This document shows, one piece after another, positions 37,901 to 49,900 of a DNA stretch of 64,000 bases (position 1 is the stretch's first letter; each line of letters starts with the position of its first letter). Source of the DNA: Pomacea canaliculata (lineage: Eukaryota > Mollusca > Gastropoda > Architaenioglossa > Ampullariidae); the NCBI RefSeq assembly GCF_003073045.1, contig NC_037601.1, positions 11,767,807 to 11,831,806 of the forward strand. Direction: 5' to 3'. A program made the position numbers and the translations under genes. The notes under the pieces are model-generated. The model saw only the letters and a program-made list of their open reading frames with translations. It did not search any database and had not been told where the DNA came from.

Positions 37901-40900
37901 CAGCGGCATTTGTTCATCATATTTAAGAGTTAAAATATCACGGGAATGGATCCCAGCAATGCGATTGGTCGAACTTAGTGGCAACACTTTCGCTGCCCCC
38001 TCCCTTTTCTTTTCCTCTCCCCTGCACCACATGACGGCTCCAATAGCAGTAAACAGCAATCTGTCAGCCCGTTGTGGCAACTCGCGAACCATAGTAGGTA
38101 CTGCAGTACCTAGCCAGGGTCGCCAACATTCCACACGTTTCATTTGCCTGATGGGGAGTGATGGCCTGAAGCGACTGCAGCCCTCCACGCTTTCGCCGTG
38201 TTGATGGTGAGCGGGCGCAGATCACAGACGTCTGTACTCTCTTGGGGTACAAATAGTACCCTCCAGACGATGCAGTTATCAGGGTCCCACCCAGCACGGC
38301 AGAGCAAATATATTTTATAGTGAGCCCCTTCCCCCGGCCTGTGGTAATTTTAATGAAATATCGCGTCAGTGACCTGACATTTAGCTGCTGGACCAGACAC
38401 CTATGCCAACGTGTCTCGTGGGGCAGTGGGTGTCGCGGCGTATAATAGTCATTGGTCACGGTAGGCAATAGGTTGAACTCGTAAGTGTCCCAAAGTCGAG
38501 ACTCCATGTAAGGATGCAAGTCACTAGGATCATATGAGCAACATTAAACAAATAAGTAACAGAAAGAACATTATGTGTAAACTGTTAAAATGTTAGTAAG
38601 ATTTAAAACAACTATTTTTGGAGTTTTGTAAACGTTTTGGTAGTTTCATTGCTAGGACTTAACGTCGTACAGATGAGCGGATTTTAGCGGAGAAGCAAAC
38701 ATACATGTGGGCTTTACACCTAAACTATGTATATAGTACTTGTGTAATGGGCTTTGTGTGCGTCACCATTACATAACAGGAAGAATAAATAAAGGAGAGA
38801 AAAATAGCTCGAATCGAATATTTTATTGTTTAGGCCATCGGCCCCTAACAGGAGGGTGACCTCATGACTTTGTACATTTCTAGTACATTACATAAAGATA
38901 CGTTGTAGCATGTGTACTATATAATAATATAAAACATACAATTATACGAATTTGGAACCTGGGTGTATTACATTGTTATCTATTAGAGCACGTCTATACA
39001 GATAATAAAATATTACATACTAACGATCAGATAAAGAGCTAGAGAGAACAACAAATTGTTTGTTAGGCCATCGGCCCATATTACAAGGGGTGGTAGTCAC
39101 TTGTAATTTTTTTCAGAACATACAAAAAATAATCGTAGTCTATTCATGAACTTACATATAGTTACAGGACATGTCGGATTTCTAATACCTTTAAAATGTA
39201 AAGTGCTGTGTTAGATATTATCATCCTACCACTGCTAATGGTGAGGAGCAGCGTTTTTAAACATAGATGAATATCTAAAAAAAATTTCAAAGTAATATAT
39301 TTCTCTCAAAGAACAGTATACATGGGACACAAAAACATGAAATGAAGTGAAATAAAAAAATAAAAAAAAGCGAGAGAGGTAGAGAGTACACGAAGAAAAA
39401 GTGAGGGGGTGGGGGTTAATAAAGAGAGGCTGAAACTTAATTACAACAACTTATCGTTAACTTAGCAAGGCGGCGACAGTGCTTATGAAAAAAGTGCGAT
39501 CTGTCTTGGTCGTTGTGTTGCGCATTATAAATACCCATTGTTATATTATTCATTCTTTCTTCTCATTTTCTGTTTGCCAGTTGACTCTTATTCTGTACAT
39601 GTGGCAGATCAGTGTGTGACGTCCGTGACATTCCTTCCTGTATGGGGTCATGAAATTTCAAACTGAACTTGCGTCAACATATATTGTGTCTGTTTGGACC
39701 CTTACTATTATCGTTTATTACTTAGTGTGCATGCCTGGGACACGTGCATGTGCATACTAATTAAGCTATTAAATAACCTATTATACATTTTTTTTTATTT
39801 ACGGGGATTGATGGCAACCAGAACTTGTGTGTCACGGTGTAGGGGACAGGTTCCAGGAATGTTTCAGCGTTGATGGAGGACCTTTTCAGCACCTGTGAGA
39901 TCAACTTGACCCAATGAGTGCTTCGTAGATACCGTTGACTCACCTGTGTATGTGTGTGTGAAAAAAGTTCTGGAGACACCTATTTTATATATGTTTATAC
40001 CATAACTTTTCTAGTGTAAACAGGACTAAGGCAGATGCTTGCCCCAGAAAGTCCTTCCCCCCCTTATCTTTGCAGTCAGTCGAGATCAGTATCAATGACC
40101 TTTGACATGTTCGACACTAAGAGGCACAGTTGTTGTTATAATTTCCTTGTAATGCGCTACACGATAAATAGAAGTACGTTTTTATGGCGTTAATTGTTCT
40201 AGTACTGTTTACCACAAACTTGAATTACTTATTTGCTTGCAGACGATTTTTTCCAGTTAACTACTAAAAAGAATCTGATGTGTACAAAGCTTCCGGCTTA
40301 GTCACGTTCATTGTTTAAGCTCGCCGAGACTAATAGCGGAGAACTTCATAAGAGGCTAAGCGTTGGTCTTCTCAGACAGACAGCAGTCCACCTCCGTGGG
40401 TTTTGCGTTCTCAGTGTAAACTAGGATGGATCAATTCAGCGGAAAAAATTGTCATGCTCCGTACAAAGACGTTTGGGTCACCGACAGACCGCGTACACCA
40501 CGGCCATATTGCATGATGACACAGTTTTCGCAACATAAATACGTGGGCGACACATGACTGGCGTTGTAATAACGTCATTACTTGATCTCGTGACTCTAAT
40601 GGCGTCCGCACTCGAAATGGCTCTGTCGCTACGTGGGGTGAGAGACAGGCTACTGCAGTCACTTCCTGAGGTCACTGAGTATGAGTATCCTAGGATTCCG
40701 TAGGCAGATGGGATTGTCTCGGTTTATGCCTCCTATTTTCCGCTCTCTTGTCTCATTGGTTGTTTTGGACTCGTAATTACCCTTAACGCAAGCATTACCT
40801 ATTGCTGACACGGAGTAGATCCATGATGACTATTCAATTAATCAAGACAGAGAAACGAATAAACAAAATGGTGGGAGGCGGGGGGCGTGTCACCAGCAAA

Positions 40901-43900
40901 GCAGTCCGTGCAGCCTTCGGTCGATCTCAAACTGCGAAATACAACCTGTCGCCTGAATCAATTTTTTTTAAAGCTTCTAAGCTCGTTTATTTCTTCGGGA
41001 GCATGCGCAGCCGGCGTTAGCCACCAGACGAAGAATGCCCGGATTTACCGAGAGTGCGTGGTGTGACATGGAGTCATGTGCAATCGCGAGCGGCCCGCAC
41101 CCTCTAGGTTTCTATCGTCCTTTTAAAAACATGGGAAATGTGACGTTGGCTTGGGTTAAAAGATTTCTACGTCGATTTTTTTCCCCTTTTTTTAAGAATC
41201 GGAGAGCTACTGTACAGTGCGATGATATATTTTGATCGATAGCTTTAAAAAAAGGTTTTTAAAAAAAAAATAACGGACAGTTGATGCGCGCCGAAGCTAC
41301 TTGAAAGGAAAGACGACAGAAAGAAAGCAAGATGGGACAGGCGAGCGAGGTAGTGCATAAAGAAAATGGGAGCGGGTAGAGGGGAAGAGGATCGACGGAC
41401 CATGATTCTAATTTCAATAATAATGGCACTTATATAGCCCACTTCCCTGCTGGCAGCAAGTTCAATGCGCTTTAACATAAGTAATTAGTCAGCAATATCC
41501 ATGTAGATTAGCAGATTCCACTTCTCAATCTCTGTGCCTACTACCCTTGGACACTGTTGGATACAGTCTGACATTCTTATCACATCAGCCATATCATTCA
41601 CTTGCTAAATTTGATGATGACCTTTTGTTTTCTATATGAATCACATCAATATATGTTACACCAGTTCGACTCCCAACATTATCTTTTACTTGTTCTCTGT
41701 ACATGCCTACCTGCATGTTTATGCTAATTGATTAAATGGGCCTTGTATATTATATTTCTACAGGATCTTCCATCTTCGGTTTGTTTTCGGCCTCTGTGCC
41801 CGCTTCTGTCATTCCGTCCCACCTACTCCCTTTCAAAAAAAAAATAAATAAATAAAATAAGTAAATAAAAGAAAGAGAGAAAAAAAGCATCCCTTCTCTC
41901 CTATCCGCACACGAAGAAGCCTAACCTTGAGGATGTCGATAAAACGCTCCTCCACGATAAATAATAAGCTATATTGCTTCTGAAAATACACGGAGTTTCG
42001 GTTTTTGGATTTTTGATTTATCAGTTACCTAAATCAACTTTTGGCTTTTAAGGCCACAGTAGAGGACTGTCTTCTCAAACACCCATCTTTTAAATGTCTC
42101 ACAGTCTTCACTACTAAACTTTCTCACCAGTTACTGGTAGGCACGTGCAGATTGGATCACATATTAGGTAGTACACACAAACTGGTTATTTAAATATAGC
42201 GTCAAGGTATTTCCTAGCTCAGCGGCAAGGTATTTCCTAGCACAGCGTGATGATAGGAAAGAAAAAGAGAAGAATGAGCTGGAAAAAATGGTTGAAAACA
42301 AAGCCTCAGTCTGTATTAAGCGTCAACGTTTCTATGCAAAGGAATATTCCATCTGATGAGATTTGGAAGACGTTAGACCATATCGAGTTTTTCTTAGTCA
42401 AAACACGTAAGCGTGCGTGTGTGTGTGTGTGCGTGCAGTGCATGCATGTTGTGTACATGCACGTAAAGTGAGAGTCAAACGGGGGGCGTGATATGAATCA
42501 ATTGTTTGCTCAGTCTTCTACGTCGGTGGGTCGCGTTCGATTTGCTCATCTTGTGGGTCAGTCTGACCCTCTGAGTCATTGTTTGATTGGGAACGTGTTC
42601 CGAATGTTTATTTTGTACACACCTGTCCGTATTGTATTCGAGATAGTTTTTTAGTTTTGTTATCCTGTCAGTTTTCTAGCATCCCGTTGAAGAAACAGTT
42701 TCTCTGATACTCCCTATCCAAGGAAAGCAGTGATGGTTGGTGTTAGAGATTGGAGAGAGAGAGAGTGAAAGACCTGGTCTTTGTGGACTGTGCAGGTTTT
42801 TAACGGGTTATCATGGATTGGATTTTGTTGTGGAGTGGGTAATAAAGGATTGGACAAAGTTGATCACATTAACGCAGATGATTTATGCACTCAGTAAAAC
42901 AAAGAGAATGTTTGTGATACTGACAGATCGTATAGCCCAGGGGTGAGGGTGTAAGGTAATGAGGTGTCAAACAGAGGATGTAGCTTCCTCTTGTGATCAG
43001 CAAATTGTCAGAAAGGCTTTCAGCATTCTGTCCATATCAAAACGTTCTAGCTGAAGAATTTTGTTTTATTGAGTATTGGGTATGTTATGCGTGTGTACAA
43101 GAAATAGCAGGCACTTGAAATCGCTTGTACCCTCTGTAGTCCCCAGCTGTATAACCACAGGTGAATTATTGGTTTGTGTGGTGATATTGAAGGTGTGCTT
43201 TTTGATTGGTTTTATGCAATATTGCATGTTTTTGTGATTTGCTATGATGTACCACGTGCCTTAGTTATTCTTGTAATTAGCAACTGGTTTTGTTGTTTTT
43301 TGCAACTGAGCACACTTCGCAAGTTATAATTGCTCATTGGGATCAACAAAGTTAATCATTTATCATTTCACACGTTGTAGTAAGATAAACGTGGCTTTGG
43401 TGTTGCTACAGGAGGTACGGGGCAGCCACGTAGCAGTAAGAACATAACTGTAGGCTTGATGTGATTTCTGCTGGGGGCACCGAGTGCAACAATAATATAA
43501 CTACTGTCAGTGTGTTCTTCTGTGTGCAGGGAGCACAGGGGCATTCCTGAAGGTGCTGGTGGCTCTCAGCTCTTTGACGTTTGCAGCACAAGTCTCCTTC
43601 CAGATAGCTACTGTAGCCAGCGACACTCTCCGTAACAATCTGGTCAATTGTGAGTCTACATTTTTTTTTTTTTAGTATATCTTGAGAACATTCATAACCA
43701 ACACACAGGTTGTCAAATCACACGATTGGAAAACGTTCACCTGTTTGTAGTCATATAGTATTTACGTTTATGGTTAATAAAAGACATATGTCCATTGTCT
43801 TGAACTCCCTGGACACTAGTCATTACGTTATGCTGACCAATGTTGGAGGAACCAAAGGTTGCTTGTAGTCGCACTCAGGTCCAGTGTGTTAAGACCAACC

Positions 43901-46900
43901 TGAACGGTTTGCGTTTTTTTTTTCTGATATCAGTATAGGCTATATAAAACTAATATGTAAATTTCAGCCTCCAAAACCCATCCGTTAATTCTGCATTTCT
44001 CGTGGTTCTGAAAAACTGCTTCTTTAGCACGAGAAATGCAGACTTTCGACATCCGAATAATTTTAACTGTCGCTCTGATTTCAATGTTGTGAATGGTGTA
44101 CAAACGTGACGTAGTACACTGTTAGCGGCGCTCCTCGGTCACAGGTGCGAATCGCGTACTTTGGTAGAGGACAATTAATTAACGGATGGGTTTTGGAAGC
44201 TGAAATTTACAGGTTAGGTTTATATCGCCTATACATACTGATATCTAAAAAAACGAAAACCATTCAGATTAGTCTTTAAGTTTTTTTTGCATGTAATTGC
44301 AAGCCAGCAGTCTGGTGGTATAGCAGCATTCGAGCTTACCTCGGTGACTGAGATGCAGCACGTGGATTCAACACTCAGGAGGTTGCTGCGTGACAGATGA
44401 CGCGCACGACAGCTGCATGCTCTTTTTGTTTTGTTTTTCAGTCCACACGCACGCACTGTGTCCTTCAAGTGTTTCGAGTATACACTCTGAACCATAGACT
44501 TTCTTTTTTTAGTGTCTGCGCTCCGCCATTTACCAATAGGTACGCTCACTAAAACGATCGACTAACAGTCGCATACATACACTTGCTTTCATTTTTAAAT
44601 TATTATTTAACTGGTGGATTGATGGCCAGGCGTCGCATATTTGGACATGTCCTTTTTAACAGCAAATAGGAGGGGGAATATAAAAAGAAACGAAAAGCTT
44701 GTACACAATACACAATAAATTTGTCACGTTGTTAAGAATGCTTTCAGGAAAATATTAACGCATATTTCTCAACCCATCCCCCCCCCCTCGATGTAAAAGA
44801 GAAACAGGAAAAGAAGAGGACAGGCAAGAAATTATCGGAAGGGTAAAGTGCGGAGTTGATCACCAATTAGAATGGAAGGCGAAAGTTTCACAGTGCACCT
44901 AATCGTGTCAGATAGAACCGGAACGTAGTCTAAAGCTGAATGTTGGCAGGACAAATTGCAAAAATTAGAACTAAACGAAGAGGGATGTCAGCAGCAGCAG
45001 TTTGTGTGTGTCAAGGCAGAAAACTGACACGCGAGCATCATCCGTCCATTTCTGTAACGGCCGGCATGGTTGTTTTCGTCTGCCAGCTTTCGGACTCGCC
45101 TATCGGCTCGGTCATCGTGTTATCTGTCCTGTTGTCACGTACTTCAACAACACCGAACCAAATAAGAATGATCCACAAGGGGTGCTTCCATACAGCAGAT
45201 GCACCACCACACAATACAGGCATTGCATTAGCTGCAGCTGGGGCGTCGGAAGCAAGGGTAAATTGATCGTTGGGTAAAGGGTATAAGTGTAACGGGGTTA
45301 TGGAAAATGGGAAACTTTGGTAAAGCATCCATAGAAAAGTGTGTCCAAACCTTGTGGATATTACTTTTTGATACCTTACCCAGGTGTATCTTTGCTACAG
45401 AGTCATAACAATGGCCTGAGGTATTAATAAAGATATGCAATATAAATCACCAGGCCCAGCAGTGATAAAGAGTGGCAAAGCCAGTAAACATTGATCTCAA
45501 AGATAAAGAGCAATTATTTATTATTTAAAAGCATCTAGAAGAAGAGTGAGAGTGGTTTGAGACATTTTTAGTGATGCATCATATCAAGTTTAGTTCAGAC
45601 AGAGTTCATATCACCCAATCTGCTGTGAGCAGGAGTGCACACACACACACAGGGTGGATGCATAATTTTTATAGCAATAATTCATTCTATGCCAGGTTGG
45701 CAGTGGAAATAAGTCGATCATGACTTCAGAACAACAAATGAATTTTAATGAAGGATGCTTGAATGATTACTGTGAAAAGGATTTCTTAACCTTTTTGAAT
45801 CCCAAAGAGAAGAGTTTATCTGTGTTTGAACTTAGTAAATTACATGTAATCATTAAAGATAGTACTCAGAGGTCAGGAGCCAAGTGAAATGTAACATACT
45901 GGCTTTGGCTATTGATTATGATTGGCATGTGACCTTAGATATTTTTGCCAGCTGACGCAGTAGCAGTCACAGGGTATAATGTGATAAATCATGAAAGGGA
46001 TTTGTTTTGTATGCAGTTACAGGCATAAACATTTATTCTATAAATAACTTTAACAGAGAATACAATTTAACTTTATGAAATAATATATATACAGTCAGCA
46101 CGAGGAATATATAAAATTAGTACATATATTAAAAATATAAAATCAGACTCTGATTTTTACAGTGTACAAAATAAAGGATATAATCACATTAGTAATGGGG
46201 TAGATGCAGTTGCTCTCCCAATCTCACCACAAGAACCAAACAACACTTTCATGGGTTCTAAGTTCTTTTACTCCCACACCAGTCAATAGTGCTGGCTCAG
46301 GTGAAAACTCTACACCACACACTCTTGCTCTCAATGAAATGTGCTCCCACCTCTTCGATGTCTCCAACTGCTCGCCTCTCCACCCAACCTTCACGCCTGA
46401 CTTCCCTCCAAACACACCCCCCCTCACCTCCATCCTGTCGCTAGTCGACCCCCTCCTGCTCTCCTTGATGACGGGGTTGTCACCTGGTCAGTAATTACCC
46501 CCCACCGCCAAGCCTGTACCAGTCCTGTGTGCGTGTGTATGTGTGCTATCTTCCATACTACTATATATATATATGATGCATAAGGAATATTAAAGATGAA
46601 AAGATATGGCACATGGGAGAGTTGTGTTTTCTGCAGTGGGATCTTTCCCTGGTCTTTGATAATATGATTCCATTACTGGGGCATAAAATGTCCTGTTCAG
46701 TCTTTTTACCTATTCATCGTGCCTCTCTCCCTAATCCTCAACTGAAAAACAAGAAGTAGTGTACAAGTAAAGTATTTCACCTTCTACAATAGTCTTCATT
46801 ACTAATATGCATAGTGTTGGGAAACATCACTGATGTGTTCTGATGTGACAACAATGGCAGAAAGAATGCAGTTGTTCAGCACAACCTCAACCTCTGCCCC

Positions 46901-49900
46901 ATTAGTAATGCAACATGCTGTTGGAGTACTTATGCAAAACCAAAGCAAGTGTATTGTAGCACAGATAACTTTTGTAACCTGCTTAGAATATTTCTTTATT
47001 TGAAACCAACATTTAAGTAACAGCAAGGTGAAGAGACAAGAGCTCAGTGTGCAATGTGAAACTGTCAAATAACAACCAACCGACTGTTTGTCAAAAGTGT
47101 CATTAGGGGTTATGATAATGACATTGCATGACCTACTGGAATAGCCAGATCATACAGGTGTGCTACAGGTTTTAACATAGTCAAGTTGTATTAAAGAGGT
47201 AATTACCTATAAACAAATTAGGACTGCCTAAAAAAAGGTTGTCATTGAGCAGAATTTCATAAACACACTCTCATGGTCCGATTTCATACTCTTCATGTGT
47301 CTCTCTTCTTCATTGCAATGAAGACAGGGTCTTTATCTGGGCCCTCGATCATGTTGGCATGCCAGGCACTGTTTGAAGCGACCAGACTGCTAAGGCATCT
47401 TGCCAATCTCCTGGTCAGCTGCAGTCACTGGTGTCTGTTGACTTAAGTCTGCCATCATGGTATACATTCAGTCCTCACAGTGGCTGTGCTAGGTTCATGG
47501 TTCACAGTGAGCACCTCTTGCTTAAACACAATACAATAACACTAAATATAAATATAGAAATAAAAAAGCAAAACAAGAAAGACAGGTGCTCCAGGACCAG
47601 GAGCCAGCTGTATCGCCTGTATGAGAACCTTCGCTCAAAGATGTATCCTAGCCATGAATTGATTGTATATGTGGATTGCCACTGGAGTAAAAGAGTGCAA
47701 ATATCAGGCGGTTCTGGCTCGGGGAACTCTAAACCTACCACATCTGTCTGTGTGTCTTTTGTCAAATTCCTGTTGGAGTGGATGAGAGTCATTGGCTAAA
47801 ATTGTAGTCTGTTGTACAGAAGCTTGTGATCTAGTGTCTCTTAAGCCATTATGCATTCATGTCATTGATATTCTGCACATGTTTGCCACCAGTTTTGTTG
47901 TTTGTTGGTTTTTTTATGACATATTTCACTTGCAGTAACTTTCTCCTGCCAAAAACCTGTAAATTTATACTTAAATAGTTGAATTTTAAATTAATTCAAA
48001 TCTTAGTTTTACAGGTGGAGGCCACAGAATGCTTTAAATGGGCTGCTTTCTCTTATGCCACTCTATTTAAACTTTTTGCTGCTTGGCATTGCTTCTGTGG
48101 TCACTTTTGTTTTCTATTTGACTAGTTGATTTTTTCTATGCCTTGACATGGCCTGAACTGCTGACACTGTGTTAAAAAAACAATGAACAACCATGATGTG
48201 TCATTTGTTGTGATTATTTCAAGAACAAACATTTAGATTTTATTTGGCAGTCTTTGATATCTTAAGGACATTTTGTTTTTGGAGGAGGGGGAAAAGGGTA
48301 CTTTATCAGTCCCTACCATCAGTTGTATTTAAATTCTTTGCAGAGTTTGTTATTGTCACTTGGTAATTTTTTGTTTCAGGTTCTAAAGTTGAACAGCTTT
48401 CTAGACAGCTTGGATTTCAGAGGTATGCATGGTTTGAAAATGTGTTTTGTTGTATTCAGAGTGCTATGCTATCCAAGTTATTACATGAAACAGTATTTTA
48501 CATTGTTTTGCATGTGCTGTAGATATGACATCAGGCTAACACAACCATTTTAAGGAAATAGTGTGTTGGATTTGCTAAGTAATTAGGACTAGCCTATTGA
48601 TCTTATTAAGAGAATGGCAGATCCAACAGCTATCACCTGCCAGGATGTGATGAACAATTAATGAGATGGAAAGGCAGTTTTAACACATGAATGATAACAT
48701 AATAGAAGGAAAAATCAATATTTACACTCAAAGAAAGTTACACTTAATGGAACTTTTGGTGTGTATCCACACACCTTCAGCAACTAAAAGCTAAATGACT
48801 GATGTGTTCAGTGCCCAACAGCCTGAGATGAACTCAGGACAAGTTACTGAATAAAACTGTTATAGACTGCCATCAGTTGACTCCTGACCAATACAGGAAG
48901 CTGTATGCCTCTAATACAATCCCCAGGGGCAATTCAAGATCATGCTTGTACTGGCAATAATATATACATGATATAAAGATATAATATAGATGTACATGTT
49001 GAAATAGTGTCTCTCTTACACACACATTCTCTCTTCCACACACACATTCGCATTGAGCGCATCTTTGTGATGTGGATACTAGCGCGCTACAAAACTACAT
49101 CATCACAACTACATTCTCAACAACAGCAGATACAGTTGGTGACCCAAGGCCACCTCATCCTAGTACAAGATCATGGCCAGTAGAGTTTATCAAGTGAATG
49201 GCACGTGGAATGAGTGAGTTGGGGTGACAGTTGGTTTTGCATACAGGCATTGAGTACCTACAGCCAGATCGCAAGAGTGAAAACTCACTTGCCAACACAT
49301 GATCAGAAATCTAACGAGGATTCGAGATGCCTTCCTGAGGATTAGCTGATGACAGACCTTCTGAAGCTCTGTGGCCTCCCATAGATACATAAGGAAAATA
49401 TGCCACTCCAACCAGTTGTCGCATCCATAGGCTCCATCACTTACAAGACTGCAGGGTTCCTGATCAACATTCTTTCACCTCTTGTGGGAAAGATAAAAAG
49501 TTCAACAATAAGGTCAAACAGAATAACAGCATTGCCATGCTCAACATCAAGATCACCATGGGACATGACAAGCTGATTTTCAGTGTCTACTGCAAACTCT
49601 CACACACCAATACCTCTAGTTTTATAGCCATCAACCTCTCCAGCATAAACTGGGGGTGATGCACACTCTCTGTCATCAAGCAAAGACCATTGACTCATCA
49701 AAATAAGCTCCATATGGAGAACTTCAACATCTGAAGGAAGTATTCTGCATTTCAAGCTGCCTCAAACGAGGATGGTACTGAACCTGGGAGCCTCAAGACC
49801 ATTCCTAATCCCTCATTCAGCAGAGATCCTGCAGTCTGTGTGTGTACCAACATCCCATACACTAATGGCTTCACAGAAGCCATCTTCTGGGAAATCAAAG

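Larger units (their letters stand above)
30470..43529 (+). other. PIEZO intron 2 (13 kb)
   Basis: The intron is bounded by GTAAGA and GTGCAG. The first 3.4 kb are AT-rich with nothing recognised except a degenerate TAACCCTAACCC tract at 31451-31475. From about 33.95 to 38.5 kb and again at 40.3-41.4 kb, sequence is richer in GC and CG dinucleotides. A family A SINE (35470-35645), two LINE-tail-like repeats (38812-39140), a short dispersed repeat (41412-41480) and a GT microsatellite (42410-42440) lie inside. Open frames here have no family resemblance. Confidence 0.75.

Noticed and set aside
37758..38519. Overlapping long frames on both strands (148 and 151 codons)
   Set aside because: Frames open on both strands at once in CG-rich DNA, with no recognisable protein. 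Best explained by composition.
42410..42440. GT microsatellite as a functional Z-DNA element
   Set aside because: It is a short, impure dinucleotide run of a kind common in animal introns.
46204..46494. A 96-codon Pro/Ser/Leu-rich plus-strand frame in PIEZO intron 3
   Set aside because: The C-rich, low-complexity DNA accounts for the open frame. No retroelement block could be recognised with confidence.
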